Shown here piece after piece: positions 39,123 to 49,556 of a stretch of 50,072 bases of DNA (the first letter of the stretch is position 1; every line of letters begins with the position of its first letter). The DNA is from an uncultured Blautia sp. (lineage in GTDB: Bacteria; Bacillota; Clostridia; Lachnospirales; Lachnospiraceae). The stretch lies in the NCBI GenBank assembly GCA_900553515.1, contig USDN01000016.1:1-50072 (forward strand), written 5' to 3'. The translations under genes and the position numbers were made by a program. The notes beneath the pieces are model-generated. The model did no database searches. It was not told the DNA's origin and saw only the letters and a program-made list of their open reading frames with translations.

Positions 39123-40148
39123 CTATCCATAAAATGACAGAAATGCAGGGATCATGATCACAGCCATGACTACTGCAAGCATCATTACCATAGGTACCAA
39201 CAGTTTGGTTGCCGCTGCTTCTCCAAGCACACGGGCTTTTCTCTTCCTTTCATCCCATGCCTCCAAAGCTTCTTTTTCCAGTAATTCTGCCAGTCTTCTG
39301 CTTCCCTTTTGGAGATTTTGGATAAGAAGTGTCGAAAACGTTCTGTATTTCATTTGACCGCACCGCTCTCCAAATCTTCTGTAGGCTTCAATTTCTGCCA
39401 CACCGCTGTCCATTTCATTACAGGCTGCTGCCATGGCTTCATATGCAAAACGCGAAATTTTTCTTTCTCTCCGTCTGTAATCGGCAGTAATCTTTTGAAA
39501 AGCTTTCCTCGCAGTCATTCCCGCCTGTATCAGCAAGGCAAATTTCATAATGATCCCAGGATAATCCATCAGCAGCTGTTCAGACCGTCGGATTTCTTCC
39601 TCCTGTTTTTCTCTGGTTTCTTTCAAAAGTAAAAGAAACGCCGCAAAAAATCCCAAAGAAGCCAGCAATTCTCCTGTATGTTCTTTTGGTCTTTCCCACT
39701 CCAGCCTATGTCCCTCCCATTGAGAGGGGAGATAATAATAATCCGGATCCTGTTTCTCCTGATTGTATTTTTCCAGCATTTCCTGAAATTCCCGCTTTTT
39801 GGTGTCCTGTGGATTCTCTTTCTCCAAGGATGCTTCCTGTTCTTCTGCTTCGCTTTCCTTTTGAGGGATCTGTACCTTCAGAGAGCCTTTATTCTCTCCG
39901 TCCACAGAAACCATATATTCCTGTTCATAGATACCGGAAGCATCCCTTGGTATCCTCAGACCACTGCTGTCAGCGCTTTCTCCTCCCTTTAAAGTCAGAA
40001 GCATCCCCAGAAGATTACAGCTGATAGCCACTGCCAGAAATAAGCGGGTTCCTTTTTTATCAGCCAGAAGTTCCCAACGGATCCACCCGGCCCTGCTGAG
40101 CAGTACCAGGCCAAAAGCCGCAGTAAAAATCACTATATGTACCCACAT
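39123..40148 (-). CDS. TadC-like inner-membrane platform protein
   Basis: The 341-residue protein has the type II secretion F fold in its second half: LLMDYPGIIMKFALLIQAGM, then TARKAFQKI and CNEMDSGVAEIEAYRRFGER, and closing hydrophobic helices (LLVPMVMMLAVVMAVIMIPA). An unusual N-terminal part carries two membrane helices and a long Glu/Gln-rich linker (about 85-145). With TadB it forms the platform on which CpaF works. AGGAGA precedes the ATG. Confidence 0.85.
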   Translation of the reverse strand: MWVHIVIFTAAFGLVLLSRAGWIRWELLADKKGTRLFLAVAISCNLLGMLLTLKGGESADSSGLRIPRDASGIYEQEYMVSVDGENKGSLKVQIPQKESEAEEQEASLEKENPQDTKKREFQEMLEKYNQEKQDPDYYYLPSQWEGHRLEWERPKEHTGELLASLGFFAAFLLLLKETREKQEEEIRRSEQLLMDYPGIIMKFALLIQAGMTARKAFQKITADYRRRERKISRFAYEAMAAACNEMDSGVAEIEAYRRFGERCGQMKYRTFSTLLIQNLQKGSRRLAELLEKEALEAWDERKRKARVLGEAAATKLLVPMVMMLAVVMAVIMIPAFLSFYG

Positions 40149-40187
40149 ATTCTTTCTCCTGTATGTTTTTCCACATCCTGCATACTC

Positions 40188-40946
40188 TCACACTTCAATA
40201 TCCACAATTCTTTTCCCCATCCAGTATGAAAGCATATAAATTCCAAGACATACTGTCATGGCAAAAATTCCAAATGCATTTCCATAAAGGATTTCCAGAA
40301 AACCCGGTGATGTAAGCTGCAGATAAAGTATGATCCCTGCCGGCATAAGACTCATAATCGTCTGTTCCGCTTTCTTGGCAGATAGAGTCGCCTCAATTTC
40401 CTTTTGAACATCGATCTTGTCCCCCAGCATCCTGGCAGAAGTCTGTATCACTTTGTCCATATCTCCGCCGGTGCGCTTTGCAGTACTGAAAACAGCTGCA
40501 AAATTCTCAATATCCTCAATACCGCTCCGTTCTCCAAAAGACAAAAACAATTCCTCTACAGGAACACTGACTTTTTTCTGACTTTCGATATATCGAAACT
40601 CCTGTACGATATCCGCATTCGCTGGATAAAGTCTTTCCATATCTCTTCGGCATGCCGTCACAGCATTTTCCACCGAGTATCCGGCCTGTACGGCAACACT
40701 GAGAGAATTCAGAGCATCTCTGAACTGATAATTCAGTTTTTTCTTTCGCTCTTTGATATGCTGTCGTTTTTTCATTCTGATAAACAGAACTGCTGCCGGA
40801 ACTGCCGCCAGCATACACCACCAGTTTTGATAAAACAGATAATCTGCCGCTCCACACAGCAATGTGCTCTGCAGACAATATTTAGCTGCTTCCTTTCCTG
40901 TAAAATGATATTCTTCATAATTTTGTTTTCCATTATCCTGATTCAT
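40188..40946 (-). CDS. TadB-like inner-membrane platform protein
   Basis: The 252-residue protein shows the F-fold core FRDALNSLSVAVQAGYSVEN followed by AVTACRRDM and IEDIENFAAVFSTAKRTGGD with MDKVI, flanked by two N-terminal and two C-terminal helices. Its start overlaps the cpaF stop by four bases (ATGA), so the two are coupled. It pairs with TadC. Confidence 0.88.
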   Translation of the reverse strand: MNQDNGKQNYEEYHFTGKEAAKYCLQSTLLCGAADYLFYQNWWCMLAAVPAAVLFIRMKKRQHIKERKKKLNYQFRDALNSLSVAVQAGYSVENAVTACRRDMERLYPANADIVQEFRYIESQKKVSVPVEELFLSFGERSGIEDIENFAAVFSTAKRTGGDMDKVIQTSARMLGDKIDVQKEIEATLSAKKAEQTIMSLMPAGIILYLQLTSPGFLEILYGNAFGIFAMTVCLGIYMLSYWMGKRIVDIEV

Positions 40947-42129
40947 ATGTTCACCCCTGCCCGTATCAGCTTTTCACGATCACAGAGTTCTGCAGTCTGT
41001 ACCAGACCATGTCCCTCTTCCCATTGATAAAGTGTTTGTGTAATGATCTCATTTTCCTTAAATCCACAGACCTCTGCGATCTCCAGCACCTTTCTGGTTT
41101 TATCCCGCATGCGCCCAAGATGTATAAGGATATCCACCCCGGAGGCAATCTGCCTGCGTATTGCCTCCAGAGGCAGATCTACCCCCATCAATGTCATAGT
41201 TTCCAGACGGCTCAGCATATCCCGGGCAGAATTTGCATGAGCAGTACTAAGGCTGCCTTCATGCCCTGTGTTAAGCGCCTGAAGCATATCCACCGCTTCT
41301 CCTCCCCGGACTTCTCCAACCACAATCCTGTCTGGCCTCATTCTCAGTGCTGTCCGTATAAGATCCCGGATACTGACGGAAGCAGCCCCTTCCATATTTG
41401 CCATTTTAGCTTCCAGACGTACCAGATTCTGGATTCCCTGAAGTTTTAATTCTGCATTGTCTTCAATGGTAATAATCCTCTCATCCTCTGGAATAAAATT
41501 AGATAATGCACCCAAAAACGTAGTCTTCCCGCTGCCTGTACCTCCTCCGATCACTATAGAATACCGTGCCTTTACAAGAGCTGCCAGAAACCCGGCACAC
41601 TCACGAGTGATACTTCCCAGAGCTATCAGCCTGTCCATTGTGATCGGCTTGTCTGGAAATCTACGTATGGTAAGAATCGGACCATTTAACGCCACAGGTC
41701 TGATCACTGCATTTACTCTGGCTCCGTTTTCCAGGCGGGCATCCACAATAGGCATAGATTCATTGATCACACGATTGCATCTTCCTGCAATCTGCTGAAT
41801 CACATCCTCAAGTTTATCCCGGGAAGTAAAACATTTGTCCCATCTTCCAAGCTTTCCATCTCTTTCCACAAAAATAGCATCCGGACCGTTTACCATGATT
41901 TCCGTGACAGTCTCATCTTCGATCAGTTCCTGAAGTACATCCAGCTTGCGCACAGAATGAAACAATTCCTGTCTCAGCTGAACTTTTTCTTTAAGTGAAA
42001 TACAGGAATCCCGCAAACGGCTTAAAATAAGATGATCGATTTCTTCCAGAATCTCTCTGTCTGTCATCTCCCTGGACATATCCAGTTTTTCCATCAGAAG
42101 CTCCCTGAGCATCTGAAATGTTTCTCTGC

Positions 42130-42133
<4 letters not shown>
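40943..42133 (-). CDS. cpaF: CpaF/TadA secretion ATPase
   Basis: The 396-residue hexameric ATPase drives pilus assembly. It has the N-terminal domain (VTEIMVNGPDAIFVERDGK), Walker A GGGTGSGKTT (196-205), Asp box ERIITIEDNAELKL, Walker B MRPDRIVVGEVRGGEAVDML and His box STAHANSARDML. AAAGGA lies before ATG 42133; a longer frame from 42184 overlaps cpaE and is rejected. It overlaps the cpaE stop by four bases (ATGA). Confidence 0.95.
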
Positions 42134-43640
<1,507 letters not shown>

Positions 43641-43750
43641 TAAAATCCGGTATTTCCTCCTTTCTTCATATATCTGTTCTGAATAAAATAAAATGGGATA
43701 GATCCGTCTGACTTGACGGCAGATATACCAGAAGATCTCTGGTGAGTCTT

Positions 43751-43779
43751 ATTATATGTCATCTGGATTTATATGTCCA
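43751..43779 (-). promoter_or_regulatory. Tad operon promoter
   Basis: TGGACA, 17 bp, TATAAT on the minus strand. The inverted repeat CTGGA-N8-TCCAG (43762-43779) overlaps the -35 and spacer, and CCAGA-N5-TCTGG lies at 43728-43742 in the early leader. Both could be operators. Confidence 0.7.
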
Positions 43780-43901
43780 GAAAATTCGTTCTTCAAGTTT
43801 CGACATGTTTTTTTGACAGATTATTTCAATCCTGCCTCTCATAAAAATTTCCTGCAGGCAATCTCCGTCTTCCTTTTTTAAATAAATTCTTTCATATTAT
43901 A

Positions 43902-43930
43902 TTGCATAATTATTTATAATTATGTATAAT
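43902..43930 (+). promoter_or_regulatory. Promoter of the GNAT gene
   Basis: TTGCAT, 17 bp, TATAAT within a very AT-rich stretch, giving a leader of about 55 nt. Confidence 0.65.
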
Positions 43931-43992
43931 ATTTATGTTTAATTCACTTTTTTTGCATAATATTCATTCATGTAATTACGCAGGAGGTTCTG

Positions 43993-44796
43993 ATGATGGA
44001 AACAAATATAAAAAAAATTGAAGACATGTCCTTAAATGCGTGGCCGTCACACAAAATGGAACTGTATGACGGATGGATCCTGCGTTTTTCTTATTTTTAT
44101 ACTCACAGAACCAACAGCGTGGAGCAATTCGGAACCTCTGCCCTTCCATGGAGGGAAAAGATCCCTTACTGCGAACAGGAATATCGACGGCTGGGAACTC
44201 CGGCTATCTTTAAAATCAGTCCTCTTGTTTCCCCTGATTTTGATTATACTCTGGAAAACCGCGGATATGAAATCCAGCATACTACAGAAGTTATGACCCT
44301 GGATCTGGCACATACCCATTTAGATGACTGCTGTGATGATGTCATTCTGGCAGATAACATTCCAGATGACTGGATCACCAGCCTTTTTGACCTGAAAGGA
44401 ATGACAGACCCTGTACACAGAGAAGTAGTCCCATCCATGTATCATGCCATTCCCAAACCCACCATCTGTGCATGTGTGAAAAAAAACGGGCAGATCATCG
44501 CCACCGGACTTGGGATTCTGGATCGCGATTATATCGGTATCTACGCAATCCATGTAAAAGAAGAATTCCGCGGACAGGGACTGGCACGCCAGATCTGCAT
44601 TGGGCTTTTAAAAGAAGGAAATAAAAAAGGAGCCGAACATGCCTATCTTCAGGTTGTAAAAGGCAATACTGCTGCCAGAAGGCTCTATTCCTCCCTTGGA
44701 TTTCAGTATTTTTATACCTACTGGTTCCGTGTACAGCCTTCTGCCTGTGAGAACTGTCCTGCTGCAAAACATGAAACTTCCCACTTATCCGTCTGA
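43993..44796 (+). CDS. GNAT-family N-acetyltransferase
   Basis: The 267-residue protein has the acetyl-CoA site near residue 190: YIGIYAIHVKEEFRGQGLAR followed by QICIGLLKEG, then AYLQVVKGNTAARRLYSSLG and FQYFYTYWFR. Residues 1-150 form an N-terminal half (LNAWPSHKMELYDGWILRFS) typical of two-domain GNATs. The substrate is unknown; the family includes protein and small-molecule acetylases. AGGAGG serves ATG 43993 or 43996. The Tad operon diverges from it. Confidence 0.87.
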   Translation: MMETNIKKIEDMSLNAWPSHKMELYDGWILRFSYFYTHRTNSVEQFGTSALPWREKIPYCEQEYRRLGTPAIFKISPLVSPDFDYTLENRGYEIQHTTEVMTLDLAHTHLDDCCDDVILADNIPDDWITSLFDLKGMTDPVHREVVPSMYHAIPKPTICACVKKNGQIIATGLGILDRDYIGIYAIHVKEEFRGQGLARQICIGLLKEGNKKGAEHAYLQVVKGNTAARRLYSSLGFQYFYTYWFRVQPSACENCPAAKHETSHLSV

Positions 44797-44860
44797 AAAC
44801 ACAGAAAGACAAATCAGACAGTTTGTACAAAATGTACTACTTTTCTAACAAATAAAAAAA

Positions 44861-44938
44861 TACAGGTACTGACACAGAACTCAGACATTTCTGTCTGTAT
44901 CCGGGGTTGTATCACCTCCGCCTGTGTCAGTCCCTGTA
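44861..44938 (-). terminator. Long branched terminator after folT
   Basis: On the minus strand an outer stem (TACAGG and CTGACACAG with CTGTGTCAG and CCTGTA) encloses a smaller hairpin (CAGACA-GAAA-TGTCTG) and a GC-rich single strand, followed by a run of seven T. It works as a terminator, but is larger than usual. Confidence 0.7.
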
Positions 44939-44984
44939 TTGGGGAATCAGTTATGTAATTGTCAAAATCTTATTATTCTGCCTG

Positions 44985-45548
44985 TTATGCAGCTTTTCCC
45001 ATGATCTGCGGCGTTGTATTTCCTGAGACGATAGAAGTCAGAGGACTAAAATACAGAAGGCAGGTCAGTACACAGTAAACAGGCATCATGATGGCAAACT
45101 GAACCAGTCTTCCCGGCATGATCGCATAAAAAGAATAGCCAAGGAATATCACAAGTCCTGCGGTTGTCAGTACGAGAGAGCAGAGCGCTCCGGTACAGAT
45201 AATGGAAAGAGAGATCCCAACTGTCTTTCCTGTTCTGCCTCTGTTTGCATAAAATTGCTTTGCCAGCGCCGGAAGCACGCCCCAGAGGATCGCTGCAAGC
45301 GTAATAAACGGATTTACGGCATATCCCTTGATAAAGCAGCCAATGATGTCCGCGCATCCGCCACAGATACCGCCGGCCACAGGGCCCATCCAGAGACCTG
45401 CCAGCACTGTACATACAGTTCCTACCGTGATACGGTAGGGTCCCAGCTCTATCACAAAGATTCTGGAAAGTACAAGCTGCATGGCAACCAGAAGTGCCAT
45501 GAATACAAGGGTTTTCACGTTACGTACAGAATGATTGTTTTTCTGCAT
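44985..45548 (-). CDS. folT: ECF transporter folate S-component (FolT-like)
   Basis: The 187-residue membrane protein has about six helices. LVFMALLVAMQLVLSRIFVI begins the first, and WMGPVAGGICGGCADIIGCF with INPFITLAAILWGVLPAL-like sequence follows (the actual text reads YAVNPFITLAAILWGVLPAL). This is the ECF S-component pattern for folate uptake; the energising EcfA/EcfT module must be encoded elsewhere. The tetrahydrofolate riboswitch in its leader supports the substrate. GGAGGTG precedes the ATG. Confidence 0.85.
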   Translation of the reverse strand: MQKNNHSVRNVKTLVFMALLVAMQLVLSRIFVIELGPYRITVGTVCTVLAGLWMGPVAGGICGGCADIIGCFIKGYAVNPFITLAAILWGVLPALAKQFYANRGRTGKTVGISLSIICTGALCSLVLTTAGLVIFLGYSFYAIMPGRLVQFAIMMPVYCVLTCLLYFSPLTSIVSGNTTPQIMGKAA

Positions 45549-45621
45549 AATAAAAACACCTCCATAATGGAATTTATTGAAATAAATAATATTCCCTCCA
45601 CATTATGAGATGTTCTCACAT

Positions 45622-45737
45622 GCAGCAACGGGTGCGGAAAATATATCGTAAGCCTTCCTCATGATGTAAACAAGCTTTTCGTTTCACGGCGACTCCCCAG
45701 CCAATGAACACTTAACGCATAAATTCCTACTTCGCTA
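45622..45737 (-). promoter_or_regulatory. Tetrahydrofolate (THF) riboswitch upstream of folT
   Basis: On the minus strand the leader reads AGCGA-AGTA-GGAATTTAT-GCGTTAAGTG, then GGGGAGTCGCC...ACGAA, and closes with TTTTCC-GCACCCG-TTGCT. The conserved THF parts are all present: the AGTA/GCAYCCG internal loop in P1, the GCGTTAAGTG strand and the GGGANGTCG junction. AGCGA pairs with TTGCT and GGAA with TTCC. After it, CATAATG (45600-45606 region) can pair with CATTATG next to the GGAGGTG ribosome site, so control is likely at translation start. No T run is seen. Confidence 0.82.
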
Positions 45738-45754
45738 TTATTTATTTTAAGCAC

Positions 45755-45782
45755 AGTATAACACACTTTGCAGATATTTCAA
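45755..45782 (-). promoter_or_regulatory. folT promoter
   Basis: TTGAAA, 16 bp, TATACT on the minus strand, about 20 bp before the riboswitch. Confidence 0.6.
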
Positions 45783-45900
45783 TATATTTCTGTTATAATA
45801 TTATCAAACTTTTTACCCCTTATATTTTTCTGTATAAAAACATATTTTTTTGTCATACTATTCCTGAAAACCATTGCCAATCACACAAAGGAGGGGTATC

Positions 45901-46110
45901 ATGGAACAAGAAGAAAAACAGGATTCCTATTCCAAAAAGAAACAGAATCCCTATAATGTATATTACGAAAATTACCTGGACACCAACGCCTGTACCGAAT
46001 GTACAGGGCTGATGCCAAGAGTTGCCCGTGACAGCGAACAATGGAATGCCTTCCGCGATGTATTTGATTTCACCGCCAAGCCTCCGTCACCCACAGGCAA
46101 GCAGGACTGA
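45901..46110 (+). CDS. Small hydrophilic protein with CTEC motif
   Basis: The 69-residue protein starts at ATG 45901, behind AAGGAGGGG; an earlier in-frame ATG at 45874 would enclose that site. It is charged and Lys/Gln-rich at first, then NVYYENYLDTNACTECTGLM followed by PRVARDSEQWNAF. The single CxxC could bind metal or be redox-active only with a partner. No signal peptide or helix. I do not recognise a named family. The lipoprotein gene follows after 49 bp, whose ribosome site lies in a strong hairpin. Confidence 0.75.
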   Translation: MEQEEKQDSYSKKKQNPYNVYYENYLDTNACTECTGLMPRVARDSEQWNAFRDVFDFTAKPPSPTGKQD

Positions 46111-46126
46111 CCGAAACGGTATCGCT

Positions 46127-46155
46127 ATCCTCCGGTAATTTTTGTACCGGAGGAT
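46127..46155 (+). promoter_or_regulatory. Ribosome-site hairpin of the lipoprotein gene
   Basis: ATCCTCCGGTA at 46127-46137 pairs perfectly over 11 bp with TACCGGAGGAT at 46145-46155, loop ATTTTTG. The right arm contains the GGAGG ribosome site of the gene starting at 46160. No T run follows, so this is not a plain terminator. It should block initiation unless it is opened by heat, a protein, an RNA or ribosomes ending at 46110. Confidence 0.75.
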
Positions 46156-46159
46156 CATT

Positions 46160-47299
46160 ATGAAAAAATTATCTGCTGCACTAATCTGTACAGTCTTTCT
46201 CCTTTCCGCAACTGGCTGTGGCGCTCAGGATAAAATTAAAGACCTGGTCACTGCCGGTGATCCTGAGATTCAGGAAGAAGCTTCCCTTGCCCCCCGTGTA
46301 TATATGGATGAGATCCGCGGAACTGTAAAAGATTTTACCGGAAACCGTCTGCTCATTCTGAAAGACGAAGTCACCTATGATTTCGATGTATCACAGGCAG
46401 ATCTGGAATGTCAGGGCGGAATCATTACCGGAGACATGATCAATGTCATTTATGAAGGCCAGTTAACCGGTACCGATACCAGTACAGTCAAAGCCCTTAA
46501 GGTAGTAGATGCCTACCACAACAAAACGGAACTGAAAGAAAAGAAAACCTACGGGCAGGTACAGGGACTTACAGAAAATACCATCACTCTGAAATCCCGC
46601 TCCGGAAAAGTTGCATCCTATCCTATTACAGGAACCGAACAATATTATCAAAATGGAATACGGGCAGGCTCCTGGGTCTATCTTCATTTCCGCGGAAACT
46701 TTGGCAGTCCGCTTTCCGATGATCCTAATCTGTTAAATGCCCGCCATCTGAAAGTCCTCAGTGTTTCTGACATTGATCCTGTGAAAATACCTGCCCCCAC
46801 ACCTACCCCCGCTCCTCAGGATCAAAAAGAGCAGCAAAAAGAACAGCAGCTCCGCGGGGTGATCAGAGGCGTCCATATGAACACACTGCAGGTTTCCCCT
46901 GTAAATTCGGATACTGTACTGAAGCTGGACATGTCTTCTGTTCCCTGCCATTTCAGCGGTGGACTGTCTGCCGGCTCCCATGTCAAAATTACTTACTCAG
47001 GTAAATTTAACGGAACTTCCACAGAAGGTATGAACATTCTCGGAATTACCGGAGAAGTTCCGGAACAGCTGAAAAAAAATGCCGTATCTTTTACCGTATC
47101 CGGAGAGATCACCAGTTCCACGGCAAACACCATCACCATCTTAAGCTATGATGGAATGCCCCTGACATTCCTTACAGATACGGCAGTCAATTCCTCCACA
47201 GGCGGTCTGCTGACCGGAAGCAGCGTAAAGCTTACTTTTAATCCTGCAGACTCCCGGAATTCCAACATTTATACCTGCATTAAGATCGAGGATGCCTGA
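46160..47299 (+). CDS. Lipoprotein with four tandem beta domains
   Basis: The 379-residue protein starts at ATG 46160 (GGAGG, spacing six) and has a lipoprotein signal: MKKLSAALICTVFLLSATGC with lipid-bearing Cys at 20. The mature part is four related units of about 70 residues, starting near 50, 135, 240 and 310. Each has a G-x-V start, an (N)TIT(I/L) strand and an L(L/S)-G-S-x-V-(K/Y)-(I/L) strand near its end. A Pro/Gln-rich linker (PAPTPTPAPQDQKEQQ) splits the first and second pairs. The fold resembles OB-like DUF5666 repeats. The protein sits outside the membrane; a binding role is inferred. Its 3' end overlaps the amidohydrolase gene by 20 bp. Confidence 0.8.
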   Translation: MKKLSAALICTVFLLSATGCGAQDKIKDLVTAGDPEIQEEASLAPRVYMDEIRGTVKDFTGNRLLILKDEVTYDFDVSQADLECQGGIITGDMINVIYEGQLTGTDTSTVKALKVVDAYHNKTELKEKKTYGQVQGLTENTITLKSRSGKVASYPITGTEQYYQNGIRAGSWVYLHFRGNFGSPLSDDPNLLNARHLKVLSVSDIDPVKIPAPTPTPAPQDQKEQQKEQQLRGVIRGVHMNTLQVSPVNSDTVLKLDMSSVPCHFSGGLSAGSHVKITYSGKFNGTSTEGMNILGITGEVPEQLKKNAVSFTVSGEITSSTANTITILSYDGMPLTFLTDTAVNSSTGGLLTGSSVKLTFNPADSRNSNIYTCIKIEDA

Positions 47300-48155
47300 A
47301 CCTCTCCCGGATTCCGGATTCCCCCTGTCTGAGCCAGTCCTCCACAGAGGAACCGGAACCCAGGATCTCCCGAAAAGCTTCATATTCATCCAGAATTCCC
47401 TGCCCATGAGGCACCATATAGGCGCCGGCATCGCTTCCAAGCGCAGCCTGTGCCTTTTTTTGAAAAGCAAGACGAAGATTATCTTCAGCATTTTTTATAA
47501 TAGGAGCAAGTATCTCATCCGCATACCGTCCGCAGCCTTTCAGATTGCGGACAGTCACAAGAGTAGGCACCCAGATGGTGTGACTGTCTGCCAGCATGGA
47601 AACACATTCCTCATTCATATAATTCCCGTGCTCCAGAGAATCCACTCCAGCCTCTATGGCTGTCTGCACGCCATAAATACCGTTGGTGTGGCTCATAACT
47701 GCAAATCCCTCTTCGTGGGCAATATGGACCATTTCTTTTACTTCCTCCCGGTCAAGAGGAGTTCCTGTCACCTTTCCATGATCGTTAAAGTCCAGCAGCC
47801 CTGTAGTCATGATCTTAATAAAATCCGCTCCCTTTTCTGCTGCCTCCAGAACCAGTTTATGATATTCTTTCATATTGGCGAAACCTTTTCCCACAATGCT
47901 CCCGTAATGCCCCTCCTTATGGATTGCAAACACAGGAGTACGGTAATCGATCCCGTATTCCGGCGCAATTCTTTTTGCCAGCAGAGAAACGCCGCAGTTA
48001 TCTCCTCCGTCCCGTACAAAAGAAACCCCTGCCTCTCTGTAGGCTTCCAGACAGCTTCTGACCGCTTTTTCTTCCGGATTCTCTTTATGGCGTTCCACCG
48101 CCTGACGATAATTGATCCCGTCCATCAGTACATGAGCATGACACTCGCCAAACAT
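47280..48155 (-). CDS. Amidohydrolase-superfamily metal hydrolase
   Basis: The 291-residue protein has the amidohydrolase TIM-barrel metal sites in order: HAH near the N-terminus (FGECHAHVLMDG), Lys in ADFIKIMTTGLLD, His in AVMSHTNG, His in SLEHGNYM and Asp in ALGSDAGAY. The usual N-terminal beta-sandwich half (about 50 residues) is absent, so it starts almost at the first metal site, as in compact members of the imidazolonepropionase-like branch. The substrate is unknown. It begins 15 bp after the AlaX gene, on the same strand. Confidence 0.85.
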   Translation of the reverse strand: MFGECHAHVLMDGINYRQAVERHKENPEEKAVRSCLEAYREAGVSFVRDGGDNCGVSLLAKRIAPEYGIDYRTPVFAIHKEGHYGSIVGKGFANMKEYHKLVLEAAEKGADFIKIMTTGLLDFNDHGKVTGTPLDREEVKEMVHIAHEEGFAVMSHTNGIYGVQTAIEAGVDSLEHGNYMNEECVSMLADSHTIWVPTLVTVRNLKGCGRYADEILAPIIKNAEDNLRLAFQKKAQAALGSDAGAYMVPHGQGILDEYEAFREILGSGSSVEDWLRQGESGIRERFRHPRS

Positions 48156-48170
48156 AATTCTTCCTCTCTT

Positions 48171-49322
<1,152 letters not shown>

Positions 49323-49423
49323 AATCCTGACCTTCTTTCTGTTGTTTTTCAGGCATACTCCCTTCCCAAATTATTCCTTCTGCCTCATTCCGGTTCCTGC
49401 CTGTTTCCATTCTCCTGCTGAAC

Positions 49424-49452
49424 ATTATAGCACAGGCTATGTGTTGTGAACA
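49424..49452 (-). promoter_or_regulatory. Promoter of the AlaX-amidohydrolase unit
   Basis: TATAAT with an extended -10 (TGCTATAAT) on the minus strand, 17 bp after a weak TGTTCA. The leader would be about 95 nt. Confidence 0.5.
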
Positions 49453-49501
49453 CCCTGCCAGAATATGCAAAAAGAGGTTATTTTTCACAGCACGCAAAAA
49501 G

Positions 49502-49531
49502 AGCGCCGGGATCCCTGGATCCCTGGCGCCC
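49502..49531 (-). terminator. Terminator after the GH32 gene
   Basis: On the minus strand GCGCC and GGGATC pair with GATCCC and GGCGC around a three-base loop, followed by TTTTT. A very stable stem. Confidence 0.8.
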
Positions 49532-49556
49532 TTCTGCTGGGTATTTCTATATAATA

